Below are positions 53,488 through 64,000 of a DNA stretch of 64,000 nucleotides, one piece after another. The DNA is from Puccinia triticina (lineage: Eukaryota > Basidiomycota > Pucciniomycetes > Pucciniales > Pucciniaceae). The DNA is taken from the NCBI RefSeq assembly GCF_026914185.1, contig NC_070568.1:6035501-6099500 (forward strand), read 5' to 3'. The notes under the pieces are model-generated. The model did not search any database and was not told the origin of the DNA. It saw only the letters and a program-made list of their open reading frames with translations. Within the stretch, counting starts at the first letter, position 1; each line of letters opens with the position of its first letter. Position numbers and translations under genes: made by a program.

Positions 53488-55098
53488 CTAATCGTTGTTA
53501 TCAGTACTGGAAGTTTCAATGATTTTGGGGGGCTTTCTAGGGAGGTCTGAATGGTAGCTGTTGCTGGAAGGATTTCCAACCAAGAGATCAGAAAATGGAA
53601 GCTGATCTGGATTCAAAGTATCATCGTTGTCGTCCGATCGAAGATCACACTCAAGGCGAGATTCATCATTGTCAATTTCTTGACTAAATCTGTTGAGCCG
53701 TGTGGAGTCGATAGAAAACGAGATGAAAAAGAGCAGCTTTTTCAAGATTGATTTCCGATTGCACTTGGGATGACTGTATCCCCAGCCATGAGTGTTCAAA
53801 AACCGGTATAAATCCGAGAGCGCCAGGGAACACCATGTCTCTCTAGAAGGAATCGGATTGCCATCCGTCGTGACTTCAACGATCAGGGCTTTCTTGGGTT
53901 TCGATTGGGAGTCAGGAAATAAGTACCGCAGATCTTTGATCAAGAAGGGTATTGATTCAGGTCCCATGTTCGGAAGCTTCTTCAAGAATAGGCCGAAACA
54001 GTCGGTTATCGACTCCAGTCTTAAATCACTGTCAAATAAAATTGGTAAGAACTTCGGGAGCTGAGATAGAAGATCAATGCGATCTTCTTGCGTCGCTTCG
54101 AATAGACTCCTGAGCCCATAATGTCGGAGTAGAGATACGTATCCAAGCCTATAAAAGTGATGAAGCATACCATAAATACTGGAACGATGGTATCGTGTGT
54201 GTGTGTGGGGGGGGGGGGGCAGGAATGGAAATGGCACTCAACGTCAAGGAAAAAACATGATAAAATAACTGAGGGTTGAGGCGATCAGGTAAGGCAGGCA
54301 AGACAGATTGGTCGAGCAGATCAACTGTGGATGGTGAGCTTGGATTCGATTGATCTGGTTGACGATCAAGCCACCATGGGTCCTGGCATTGTGAGTTGAT
54401 GGTGGCTTGGATGAAGGTCGGGTCCAGGTCGCCATTCGAGACTTTCCGATTGAATTCTTCTATTTGTTCCGCCGTTAAAAATCCCAACAGCTCGTCCTTC
54501 GACAGCCTATCTTTTTTTAGGGGGGGAGCAATCAGGATTGATGGTATCTGGCTATGATAGCCCTTCTACTTACTCAGTTGGTCTGCTGTCAACTCGAGCG
54601 ACTCGGCATCACTACCATTTTCATCCTCATCCGAAAGCGGTCCGCCGGCCTCGATCCTTTGTAACATTTCCAGCATGGCTGCTTGGGATTGGCTTCCGCC
54701 GTCGGCCGATCCATCAAGCTGGATGTCTTCCAGTAAAGCGTTCTTATAGAACGATTCTGAGCATGTTGAATGTGACTGGACCATTCCGAATGCATAACTG
54801 TCAGACTCAAAGAGCATGTGATAACAAAATAAAAACCGAGCGTGTCTTCTGGGGAGATACGCAACTTGTGATTTGAAGCACTCTACACTGCAGTAGCGCA
54901 GGTTACAATTCGGGCAAGTATATCTAGCAAAGCTATCTTGGCATCTGTTCCGAGCATGTTTGACAATATGTCATCACAAAAGGTTTGGCGAACATGCGGA
55001 AGAAGTTAAGCTTACATCAAACACTTGATGGTATCCTGGTTTGCTTGGTTGATTCGAGTGCGTCGTCGCCTTCCCGCCGGTTTGAGTTGTAAGTCCAT
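53488..55098 (-). CDS. HIT zinc-finger protein, ZNHIT2-like, 440 aa, five exons
   Basis: Exons (minus): 55098-55016, 54944-54866, 54775-54574, 54510-54243 and 54178-53488; 1323 nt, phases close. An Arg-rich N-terminus precedes a HIT zinc finger: Cys 26/29 (CLIC), 38/41 (CPNC), 46/50 (CSVEC), then His56 and Cys59. An acidic DEDENGSD segment, LTAEQIEEFNRKV and the long helical C-terminal half match ZNHIT2-type proteins, which work with R2TP/RUVBL chaperones in assembling complexes such as U5 snRNP. The CA/G-rich tract at about 54195-54220 lies in an intron. The exon 3-4 acceptor (AAAAAAAG) was chosen by reading frame and is the least certain join. Confidence 0.85.
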
Positions 55099-55605
55099 TT
55101 TTGCAAATCTTTTTGAAGGAACTTCCGAGAGACTGTTCTTTAAGAAGCATCCTTGGCCCCCCGCCCGGCCGCAGCAGGGTGTAAAATCGCCTATGTAACT
55201 CAAGCCTCTCCGGGTGCACTTCAAGGTTGTCCGGGAGTGACCTCCCTTGAACTCATCTCTATTTTCAGCGTGCCACTCTCTTTAGAGTCTCCGCCAACAT
55301 CGTGCTTCTGTTTGACAACACCGTTGAGGGTTATGTAGCGTTTGTAAGTATGTTTGGCTGCTAATGCTATGAATATGTACATCTCACTTTCGATATTTGG
55401 ACTATTTAGTGGGGATTTTGGAACATCCATCCGGATGACTCCATCGATGCATTCATGTAAACATGACAATGATATTATGTATGATGATGGCATTCATCTA
55501 AAAATACCTTTGACAAAGGATACATAGAACAAGGGCAGGTCCACCTCACCTCGGGCCAGATCCACTTCCCCCTTCTTTCCTGAAAGCTATTGGGTTGTCC
55601 TCAAG
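55099..55605. promoter_or_regulatory. Divergent intergenic region (about 500 bp)
   Basis: Separates the starts of the minus-strand ZNHIT2-like gene and the plus-strand gene at 55606, so it must carry both promoters. No specific motif supported. Confidence 0.4.
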
Positions 55606-58600
55606 ATGGCACCGGCGCACGACGAGGACGAGATAGTAGTGTTGTTCGAACAGAAATCAAGACAAAAATCAAGAAAGGTTCTCAGAGCCTCCCCAGAGAT
55701 CCAGGTTTATCCTCACCGACCAACCAAAGAGATTCGACATCTGCAGACCGACATGAAACCAGTCAACCAAATCACAATCTCAGTGGCCATCAAGAAACTC
55801 AACGTCCATCGTAGATTCGTTTATTTATCGAACGAATCGAGATGCCTAACTGGATCCTGGAGGCCACCCTCCGCATCAGCATGCTCCTCACCTGATTTCA
55901 ACTCCAAGTAAGTAAACCAATTTTCGCCTTGCTCTAGAAAACTGAGGAATTAATTTAATATACTAGATTATTAATCTTAAAACTGGACTCAGTGGAAGGA
56001 CTCCAGTTCCAAGGTATTAGCCGTCTCATTTGCATAAGCTTTACGGGTTAATAATGTCAGCAAAAATACTGAGAAACTCGTTTGCTTTGCTCAGGATTGC
56101 AATCTTTGCCGCCTTTTCTTCCAAAAGCTATTCAACCAAGCCAGTTGATCAAAGTTGCAGTTAAGTTGTTTCGAACCCCCTATCGCCTATTCTGAATGCA
56201 AGAGTTTAAAAGAATACATTGTTGATTTGTCTTGGCACGAACTATCCGTACAGGTGATAAGAAGCTACGCGGGGGTTGGCCGGCGGTCTCATAATGAAAG
56301 GGATAAGGAAGCCGTCGCCTTTAAATTGAAGATCATCTATAAGCTCCATGGTCGTAAAGATGTTGCAAGTGGGTCGGGCCGTCAAGGGAGTCAACATTCC
56401 AAAGCCTCTAGAAAAAGTGTCTCTCATTCGAAAGCAGCCAGGGGGGGCCAGGACGAAGATATCATCGTGATTTCATCAGATGAAGATAAAGGTCCACGGC
56501 AGAGCGCGAGAAACGCAAAGACCTCCTCCACCGGCGTTGGTGATAAAAATCCAGAGAAGGACATCAAGATGGATATCGATGAGCTGAAACCCAAGTCAGA
56601 CGAAGAAAGCACCCAGATTTTGTACGAAATCAAATGTTTGTTAAATCTGAACCCAGTAGATTCACATCGAGACACTCCACAGGCGCTCAAGATCGAAGAG
56701 GACTCCAATGTCCTTGATATGAGACCGGGAAATCCCAAGCAGGAAGAACGTCTTTCTGATTTGGATGAGGGACAGATCAGCGACTCTGACGAAATTACCA
56801 CACAATTTAAAGACATTACGAAGCTAATAATGTTCTTAAGGGAAGATGAAAGACACTTTGGACTGATAAATTGTAAGCATGCATCTTATAAATCTAGCCT
56901 CTTTATTAACGACTACTGAATTTAAGATTGGAAATTGTCCGAATAGGCAATGACATTGACCAGACGGACCATGTCAGCGAACATCCGATCGAGGAGAGAC
57001 CAAGAGATAGTACAGCGCTCACTGACGCGCCCAATCCGATGGTTAACGCGAGCGCTAGTCGTATTCCGAGCCAGACAAATGCGGCCGATGAGAATGGAAG
57101 CCAGCAGTCGTTGAACAAGGATACGGGTTCTGGGAATCAGGCACTCCAGAGCGAGCCATTACCATCGGATCGGATGGACGTTGACCATTCTAACCCCGGC
57201 GACAGCCTTTCGAGGACTATTGGCAGTCTCGCCGTTTCGAGAGGTAAAAGTCTCATTGGCAGCGAAAATGTTGAAGAGGAGTCTGACGACTTGGAATACT
57301 TGTTCAAAGAAACTTTCGAAGAGTCTACGACGCCGCCCTTTGAAGAGCTCGACCCAATCCCTTGCATTCCTAGCACCAATAACAATCCTGGTCCCTCCCC
57401 TGACTTGCCTGACAGATTCGAGGCGACCACAACCCCCCCAGTTGATCAGCCCGCCCAGTCAGTGACCAGAGAAAGCAATCCATCGCTGCGCAATGATTTT
57501 GGTCTGGAGAAAACTGAGCTTGAGCGTGCTTTGGAGGAAGTGAACGCCAGACACGCTTTCTTCAACGACAACAATCCGTTCCATTCGAATATGAGCCTAT
57601 CCAACGATTTCCTCATGGATGACCCTAATCCTATCGTCAGCAGTCTTGATCAAATAGCGCGTGATGTTCCTCAGCCTGCCGTCGACTTGCAAGTTAACCC
57701 CTCAAGTACAACTCCAAGCCCTAGCCCGAGCCCTGAGATACAAGACAATCGTCGCGGTTCTTCTTCCACTCCGGCTCCCGACGCTGAGCAACCTATTGGA
57801 ATGGCAGCTGGCATGTCGGTTGATAGTCCGGTTCAAGCCGATCCGCCGACCGATCATCCGATAAGAGATGATTTTCCGGTGGATAGTCCGGATACGGGGA
57901 GTGGGCCAACAGATATTCCGGTTCCAGCTGGGATCCCGGTTGGCACTCCTGTTTCAACGGCCACCCCGGCAGATATTCCGGTTCCGGGCGCTATGCCGAG
58001 TGATATCCCGGTTTCGGGCGCTACGCCGACCGATATTCCGGTTCCAGCCGAGAGGCCGGCTGATATTCCGGTTCCAGCCGAAAGGCCGGCGGATGGTCGG
58101 GTTCAACCTGAGAAGCCGGGTGATCGTCGAATTTCAGCTAAGGGGTGGACTGCTCGTCGGGGTGCGGCTAAAAGGTCGGCTGGCAGTCGGCTTCCAGCTA
58201 AGAAGCCGGCTGATGATCCAGCTGCCGCTGATATGCCGGACATTCCGGTTACAGTGGGGCAATCGGAGGATACTACCTCTCGAGCTGGCGATAATTCATC
58301 GGAAGAAGCTGACACGGATCCAAGATGGAAGCTCTCAAAGGGCCGAGCCCCTCGAGTTGATGATAGTTCATCGGAAGAAGCTGACACGACCCCAATGCGG
58401 AAGCCCTCCAAGGGCCGAGCGTCTCGAGTTGGCGACAGTTCATCAGAAGCTGACGCGAACCCAAGTCGGAAGTCCTCAAAGGGGCGAGCCAAGTTGGAAT
58501 CTGACCGGAAAAACAAGGCCTATGGACCCAGAAGGAAGAAGGGTTCGAAAGTTGAACGTGATGACGATTATTCTGCCATGTCTTCTGAACCTGAAAGCTC

Positions 58601-59129
58601 CGAAGATGCTTCAGACTCCGCTTCTCAACGATCACGTCCTCCTAAACTTAAGGCCGACGTGCCCGGAAAAGACTCCAGTGGACGCACAGAGCCGCTATCG
58701 TATGATGAGCTCAATTCCCAGACGACAGCTTTAGAGATTTATCTGGAACAGCTCAAGCGCAAGACTCAGGGTACCATCAATCGTTTAAAGGCCGAAGCCA
58801 AGCTCTTAAAAGAGACAACTGTCAAGAAATCGATCGCCTGTCGTCAACTGAAATTGCGCCTGGAGAACAAGGACGACAAGATTCTACAGCTCACCCAAGA
58901 CATTCCATTGGAGTACTATGCCATTCAGCAACAACTTGAGGACACCTTGAAGACCGGCTTAATCAATCACCTACGGACCCTCCTTACTCAAATCACTCAA
59001 AACGACAACCGAATTCAAATCCTTCTGATGGAAAGAGAGATCCATGCAGAGATGAGACCAGAGTTGGAAGATCAAGCTAATGGCCTCGAAGCTGCAGTCC
59101 GTCGATTGCAATTATATCCGAATATGTGA
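55606..59129 (+). CDS. Large hypothetical protein with repeats and a C-terminal coiled coil (about 1063 aa)
   Basis: Best model: exons 55606-55907, 56166-56872 and 56947-59129, in phase; the first join is uncertain. I do not recognise the family. Visible features: an acidic DEDIIVISSDEDKGP patch resembling a SUMO-interacting motif (about residue 190); many Ser/Asp-rich stretches; a 10-residue repeat of the form DIPVPxxxPx around 57910-58110; a 24-residue repeat (SSEEAD...SKGRA) three times at 58281-58500; basic KNKAYGPRRKKGSK; and a C-terminal region of about 150 residues predicted as coiled coil (ALEIYLEQLKRKTQGTINRL, LEYYAIQQQLEDTLKTGL). Composition suggests a nuclear scaffold or chromatin-associated protein. 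That is inference only. Confidence 0.65.
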
Positions 59130-59511
59130 TGCAACGCTCCTCATCTTGTCAGTAATATTTCACTTTCGCTCGAAAGAAGTCGCACCCACTGATTGGTTTA
59201 GTAGCTTTTTTAAGAAAATTTTCTTGGGTTCTTCAATATCGTATCTTCCCGTCATTGAAGAATTAAAATAAAATAAAGAATAGTCGTTCAGATCAGTCGG
59301 GAAAAAGGTTTGGGTGCCCGCTCCCAGATTTACAACTGCACGGACGTGGATCTCATGTGTTTTTCTTGCTACTAAAGAGGCACTTTACAGACCATTCTGA
59401 AAATTGTAAATACTCCAAAAATACAGATATATTTCCATGAAGAAGTTACAACTGTATCGTGTTTTTCTTGTTTAGGTTTTCTTCAAAGTCTTCTCTCCAC
59501 TTGCATCCTTG
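59130..59511. other. Convergent intergenic region
   Basis: 3' flanks of the coiled-coil gene (plus) and the PDAP1-like gene (minus). No gene seen. Confidence 0.5.
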
Positions 59512-60862
59512 CTACTTTTTCTTGCGGCCTGAGAGAGCGGCTCTGTCTGCTGCCTCTTTAGCTTTAGCTGTGATGAAACCACAATTTGATCACAAAATAA
59601 ATCGCCATAATTCACGAAATGCACGATGTTTCAAATGAGCAGAAAAGAAAGCAGGACACTTACCCTCAGCTTCTGCTTTCCTAAACGCAGCTGCCTGTTC
59701 ACGCTCTTGCCGGATTTTCGCAAGTCGTGCCAAGTCAACTTTCGCTTCGTCGGTCTAGGGAATTCAGTTCAACTGTGTTAGTCTTCTTCTGATTTGACCT
59801 AGACATGGTGCTGGACTTTACCTTGCCAGCTTCTAGAGACGTTACAAGACAACAGCGGTAAGCCCTCGATTATGAATTAGTACCTTAGCAATCCTCAAGT
59901 TGAGAAACCACCAGATTAAAATCCACTGACGATGCAGTTTCCAATAACGTTCCTGGGCTGCTTTTTTCTCAGCTGCTTCTCTGAATAATCGTCGACAAAT
60001 CAAATTGGAAGTGTGTCAGAAGGGGCTCTGTAAGATTGACTTTTATCTCTCTCATAGTGTGACAATCTCTTCTTGAGGCAAGTTGAACTCACCAAGGGCG
60101 GCAAGTCATCTCAACTGAGATAGCCGCCCTATGCCGCACTATTAAAGTTTTGGGAACAAAAAAAGGGAGTGGATGCAGAGAAACCTACCTTTCTTTACGA
60201 TTTAAGGTGCCCGTGTCCAAGTTAGAGATCTCGTTAATTTTCACCGATTTCTTGACCACTCGGTTTGAGTTGCCCTGCCCTAAATCTTGATCATCATCAG
60301 AATTTTCGTCGTCATTTCCAGGCTTTGGCGCCTTTCCGGCCGCCACTTTCTTAGCCGCTTTCCGTTCAGCCCGGGTCTGAGTCTCCGTCGAATCCGCTGG
60401 GGGCTTAGATGAGGAGCCGAGCGAGGTGGATGCCAGCTTCGAGTTCAGCTCTTCCTCGCCGGATGATTCCTCGTCCGATTCTTCTGACTCTTCTTCTGAC
60501 TCATCAGAATCAGAGTCCTTTACTTCTCCATCCCACATCCCGGCTCGATCACTCTCAGCTAGATTTTGTGTAAATCTGAGTCGGATCATCACAGATTATT
60601 TTAGGCCTCCTAGTTCGCACCTTATTCGGGTCTTACGTTCAACGTCTAACTCACTGTTTCTTCCCACCTCGTTTCGGCTTTCCAAACTTCCCTGCATTTC
60701 GAACCTAATCGCAGCATTTCCATCGTAATGTACATACGCACGGAGAGAGAGGCAGTGTGATTGTCAGACCCTGAGCGAGAGTCGCTTCATTTCAATGGCA
60801 AAACGAATCTCGAATAGGAGAGGAAAATCAGCAGTCTAACTGTGAGAGAAATAACTGACCAT
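59512..60862 (-). CDS. PDAP1/PP28-like heat- and acid-stable phosphoprotein, 215 aa, seven exons
   Basis: Exons (minus): 60862-60860, 60704-60655, 60575-60189, 59980-59931, 59832-59822, 59754-59664 and 59567-59512; 648 nt in phase. The N-terminus is basic (VRNAGKFGKPKRGGKK). A long acidic Ser/Asp/Glu region follows (KDSDSDESEEESEESDEES), a likely casein kinase 2 target. The conserved PP28 domain is KKAAQERYWKLHQAGKTDEA, then KVDLARLAKIRQEREQAAAF. It ends RAALSGRKKK. This is the order of PDAP1 proteins. One internal exon is 11 bp (AAGCTGGCAAG), and the first coding exon is just the ATG before a GTCAGT donor. The latter is inferred from the frame; a start at an upstream-exon ATG near 60803 is an alternative. 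Confidence 0.85.
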
Positions 60863-61332
60863 GTCAGTAACTAGTTGAGCCTAGGCAGGTTTCAAGGATG
60901 AAGGTGGTATCTTGAGGGCTGTTGTCTTGAGGAAACCAACGTGGGTGGGCTGATCAAGTATATAGGAGGTTGTTATGTACAGCTGTTGTGTAAAAGCTTG
61001 CCTTCTTCTTCGAGCCAATTTTTTTTTCACCCCCGTTGCTCAGCCTCGAAAGCCCTGGTCACCCCCGATCCAGCCGGACCTTCTCGAGAATTCAGCTCTC
61101 ACCAGCCTTCACCAGCAATCCCAGCCGCAAACCATCGATCCCGCTAAATCTCGGTCGCACACTGTCTGAACCATCCAAACATAGGTTTTGAGATTGGCTG
61201 GTGAGCGCATCTTTCAATGAAAGTCAAAATTCACAGAGTCTTGCTAAATCTCATCTCTGTACTGAATTTTTGGCAATTACGCCTGGCAAGCTCTGCGACT
61301 TACACGATTTGAGACTTCGAACGCTGAAAGCT
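60863..61332. promoter_or_regulatory. Divergent intergenic region between PDAP1-like and mL49 genes
   Basis: About 470 bp with both promoters expected. CT-rich and CAGCC-rich stretches are visible; no defined motif. Confidence 0.4.
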
Positions 61333-61965
61333 ATGGCATCAGCAGGCCCGAGGACACTCTACCGCATGGTTTCGAAGCCCCTCGCTCTCCGATCCGCTCT
61401 ATGTGGCTATTATGGACTACCCGAATCGAGTGCACACGGACGTTGGTCGAGCAGCGTGGCCCAAGAAAAACCTACGGTGAACGATTCGATCAAGTCTTCC
61501 AAAGAACCTAGAAGAATAACCCACAACTCGAATGGCCAACATCCCCCAAAGAAAGTTTACGAATTCAATATTCCCGATCGGGTGTGGAAAGCCCCCATCA
61601 CTACCGAACAGAACCCCTTGAAATACTCCATAACAAGAACAACACCCTACAACACCTTGCCAGTTTACTCAGTCATGAAACCCGGCTTAGGGCAAATTTG
61701 GACGCTTATAAAAAGGATCAATGGGGACTTATACGTGCGTCTGACTTGCATTATCCCCGTGGAGTCAGTAAAGTACTGACTTTCCGATTTTGTTTTGGTC
61801 ATCTTTCTTCCCCATAATGCATTGAAACCAAAGAAATTGAAGGAAGACTTGATTCTAGATTTCCCACAATCCCAGCCGATTCTAAAACTGCACGTCAATC
61901 AAGTATTATGTAGAGGCCACATAACCAAAGAAATCAAACTGTGGCTACAAGATAGAGGCTTTTGA
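61333..61965 (+). CDS. Mitochondrial large ribosomal subunit protein mL49 (Img2 family), 177 aa, two exons
   Basis: Exons 61333-61734 and 61834-61965; GTGCGT donor, phase 0 join. The N-terminus (MASAGPRTLYRMVSKPLALR) is rich in Arg and Ser without acids, as expected for mitochondrial import. The conserved domain: YSITRTTPYNTLPVYSVMK, then TLIKRINGDLY joined to KLKEDL, VLCRGHITKEIKLWL and the terminal DRGF. RT...LPVY and the G.I...IK.WL..RGF ending are hallmarks of mL49/Img2. It is a structural protein of the mitochondrial ribosome. An in-frame upstream extension without ATG was not used. Confidence 0.92.
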
Positions 61966-62117
61966 ATTACTCGGGTTTTTTTTCAGTAATTTAAACACTT
62001 TCTTACGATGTCTGTTTTCTGTATGACCTACCTTGTGGCCACCGGCCCTTCAAGATCAGGTTTCATTGCAACCAAACCTCGAAGCTACGGTACAAATTGT
62101 CATTTTGTTGAGATCAT

Positions 62118-62585
62118 GTGAAGGCTCTAGCTATGCCCCTTGCTCCTTGCTCGAGGACTGATGCCAGTTCAAAATTGCCTCGGAGATCTGCATCTCACGT
62201 TGAAGGGCGCGTAGCACTACACATGACCAAGAACCATGAGTCAAACCCGGCTATTTCATCATGTTTTTCATGCATACCTGCCAAGGAAAAGGATAGAGAA
62301 ACTTTCGATGGTAATTATTCCCCAACCCAACAAAAAGTCTTCTTGAATCTCCCATGACTTTCTGATTATTATTTGTCCTTGTTCCTCATCTCCTCATGAA
62401 ATCAAGAACCAGCTTTTTCATCTGAAGAGGGGTCCTTCCGGAGTCAAACACCTCGATCTTCAACATTCACCTTCAATCAGTCTGCCGGGTCAAAAAAACA
62501 CTCCAATCTCTCTGATTCTGATCGTAGAAAACAGGCCCTAGGATATTTGTTTTCCATCTGGTCAAGAAGCAATTCTGATGAATGA
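62118..62585 (+). CDS. Hypothetical protein, two exons
   Basis: Exons 62118-62310 and 62407-62585 join in phase (GTAATT donor, AAG acceptor) and give about 123 residues, ending SNSDE. Ser/Arg/Lys-rich, with a Cys pair (SCFSCIPAKEKD). No family recognised. The stop overlaps the ATG of the next ORF, so the two may be one mis-modelled gene. Confidence 0.4.
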
Positions 62586-62988
62586 ATTCAATGGCTCAAA
62601 GAGAGAAAAATTAAAAGATGATATGGAGATGCTCATAATCCTTTTGATAGAAATCAAAGGCCCAAATTCCAAATACAAGGAGGCCTCTTTTGTGGAATAT
62701 TTGTCCAGAAACATTTCTGAATTTTTTGATTTGATTGAAAGGGACTTCTGTCCAGGAATTATCTATGAAACAGCACAAGAAAGAGTATCCAACCCTGCAA
62801 ACATTTCAGATTACTATCAATTATTATTGACAGCAGCAAGGATTAGAGAATTGAGGGATATCCCAAAGAACTATATAGCTTTGGATGAAAATTATATCAA
62901 GACATCACATAGTTATTCAGTTGATTGGGAATCCATTGAGAAATTTTACAAGGATGAAATCAAATTTCTGTATCCAAAATTTAAATAA
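62578..62988 (+). CDS. Hypothetical protein, 136 aa
   Basis: Open frame from ATG 62578 to 62988 in AT-rich sequence. Predicted mostly helical, with LIILLIEIKGPNSKY, RIRELRDIPKNYIALDENY and a C-terminal KFYKDEIKFLYPKF. No signal peptide and no recognised family. The composition (Asn/Lys/Ile-rich) differs from the neighbouring genes. It could be a lineage-specific gene, the C-terminal part of the upstream ORF, or a remnant of a repeat. Confidence 0.45.
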   Translation: MNEFNGSKREKLKDDMEMLIILLIEIKGPNSKYKEASFVEYLSRNISEFFDLIERDFCPGIIYETAQERVSNPANISDYYQLLLTAARIRELRDIPKNYIALDENYIKTSHSYSVDWESIEKFYKDEIKFLYPKFK

Positions 62989-63403
62989 ATATTTCAAAGT
63001 ATTAGGCTAGGTGGTCAAAAAGAGTGGAAAAGATTGTTAAAAATCAAAATGATTTAGCTAGTATCTACAAGTATGGCTTAGGGTTGGAAAACAAAAATTA
63101 TCCTCAATCCAAATATAATAAGCAAAAAAATACACAAATTGCCAAAATTTACTGGTAATTTTTTAACTTGGGTGGAATTGAATTCGATTTTCAGATAAAT
63201 TCACAGTTTTCCTGCCTTATCTAAAATTATATTTGTGCCAATTCATTTCTATCAGTGATCACCTCCTTCATCTGGATTCTGAGCTTACAGCTGCATTTAG
63301 CACATCAGTGCAATTAGAATGATTTTTATTTTAGCATACTTTGAGCTTGCCAATATTATTGTGATATGATGATATTGGTTGGTGTAACCTACATCCTTGC
63401 AAC
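62989..63403. other. AT-rich non-coding stretch before a gypsy LTR
   Basis: No gene seen. Confidence 0.5.
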
Positions 63404-64000
63404 TGTTATGAGCCGTAGCGCGGGCTCCGCAGTGCAGACTCACATGTGCGTAGACTACATGTACATGTAACGGACCATACTCAAGGTTTGAGAGGCTGGA
63501 GATCCAAGCCTCTTCCTCATCCTGCAATCTACCATCTTGGATCCAGAACCCCCAGAACCCCAGACCCTAGACTCTATCTTCCTCTCCCTAGAACAGACTA
63601 TAACATATTGCAGGATCTACTTCACAGCACTGAGATGAAGATTAAGAACCTAACAGACCAACAGAAACCAGATTGCTCCGCCTCCAAAACCTTGAACATC
63701 CCAACTCCAAAATCTTGAATATCCCGACTCCGCTCTTAGAAACCTTGAATATCCCGCTCCAACATCACATCCAACCCTTAGTATCAGCTATACAATGGAT
63801 GCCTCCAAAGCCGCCAAACTCCGACAACAACTGGCCGATATCACCAAGAAGGCCAATGAAGAGGAGAAAAAACGCTGCCAGGCCAAGGCCAAGTTGGAGG
63901 ACGCACTCTGCATTCAGAAACCACCTCTCCCCCTACCAACGCTGCAACAATTACAATACATGTATTGTATAGGCTATACATTGTATTGTATTTTCATGCA
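63404..64000 (+). mobile_element. 5' end of a second copy of the same gypsy family, running off the window
   Basis: LTR 63404-63605 (202 bp, ending ACTATAACA) is followed by the same TATTGCAGGATCTACTT leader as in the 5.3-kb copy. Similarity to the leader and gag continues to about 63945. After that the sequence switches to ACAATACATGTATTGTATAG, a TGTATTG-rich stretch not in the full copy, so another insertion or a break lies there. Confidence 0.88.
63795..63945 (+). pseudogene. gag: Gypsy gag N-terminal fragment
   Basis: ATG 63795 begins MDASKAAKLRQQLADITKKA, matching the start of gag at 5695, up to the Pro-rich segment. The frame then continues into unrelated sequence. Confidence 0.8.

Noticed and set aside
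55221..55493. Minus-strand ORF of 90 codons between divergent genes
   Set aside because: Lies in the expected promoter region; no conserved features.

Overview
This looks like nuclear DNA of a basidiomycete fungus, most likely a rust (Pucciniales). Host genes are split by many introns of about 50-110 bp, and several exons are tiny. Gene content is ordinary eukaryotic: calmodulin, proteasome beta-4, a mitochondrial ribosomal protein and others. More than half of the window is transposon. The organism is inferred from gene architecture and retroelement style; no marker gene names a species.

Layout. 1-956 holds the 5' part of a PDK1-like kinase gene on the minus strand. 2.2-5.3 kb is packed with small elements: a 3' gypsy fragment, a tRNA-derived SINE, two mariner-type MITEs, a 7-bp-TSD element and a palindromic MITE. 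5323-17811 is one chromodomain-bearing Ty3/gypsy element with a perfect 5-bp TSD. Inside it lie a 995-bp solo LTR and a complete Ty1/copia element. 17.8-20.4 kb is non-coding with a SINE-like repeat, and 20.4-21.2 kb is calmodulin. 22.1-24.8 kb contains a large foldback structure built from units spaced about 158 bp apart. 25.2-27.5 kb is a 12-exon secreted lipase-like gene that lacks the nucleophile serine. 28.6-28.9 kb is a 5-oxoprolinase relic. 29.3-35.8 kb carries three more 7-bp-TSD elements, one interrupted by an apparently intact copia element with identical LTRs and a 1506-codon ORF. 36-47 kb is repeats: hAT transposase wreckage and several MITE families.

The right part is a gene island: C2H2 transcription factor (47969-49773), proteasome beta-4 (50575-51593), a DUF1748 mini-protein (52371-53083), a HIT zinc-finger ZNHIT2-like protein (minus, 53488-55098), a large coiled-coil protein (55606-59129), PDAP1/PP28 (minus, 59512-60862), mitochondrial ribosomal mL49/Img2 (61333-61965) and two hypothetical ORFs. 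Another copy of the same gypsy family begins at 63404 and runs to the window end.

The most unusual signals are: (i) a non-autonomous transposon family with perfect 7-bp target duplications; (ii) two copia elements whose primer-binding sites match tRNA anticodon arms (Tyr-GUA and Lys-CUU), implying half-tRNA priming; (iii) the 158-bp-period foldback; (iv) an intact lipase-like gene with GHAMG instead of GHSLG; (v) recurrent GC-AG introns. The host genes form no operon-like pathway; they are mostly housekeeping neighbours in a transposon-rich landscape.
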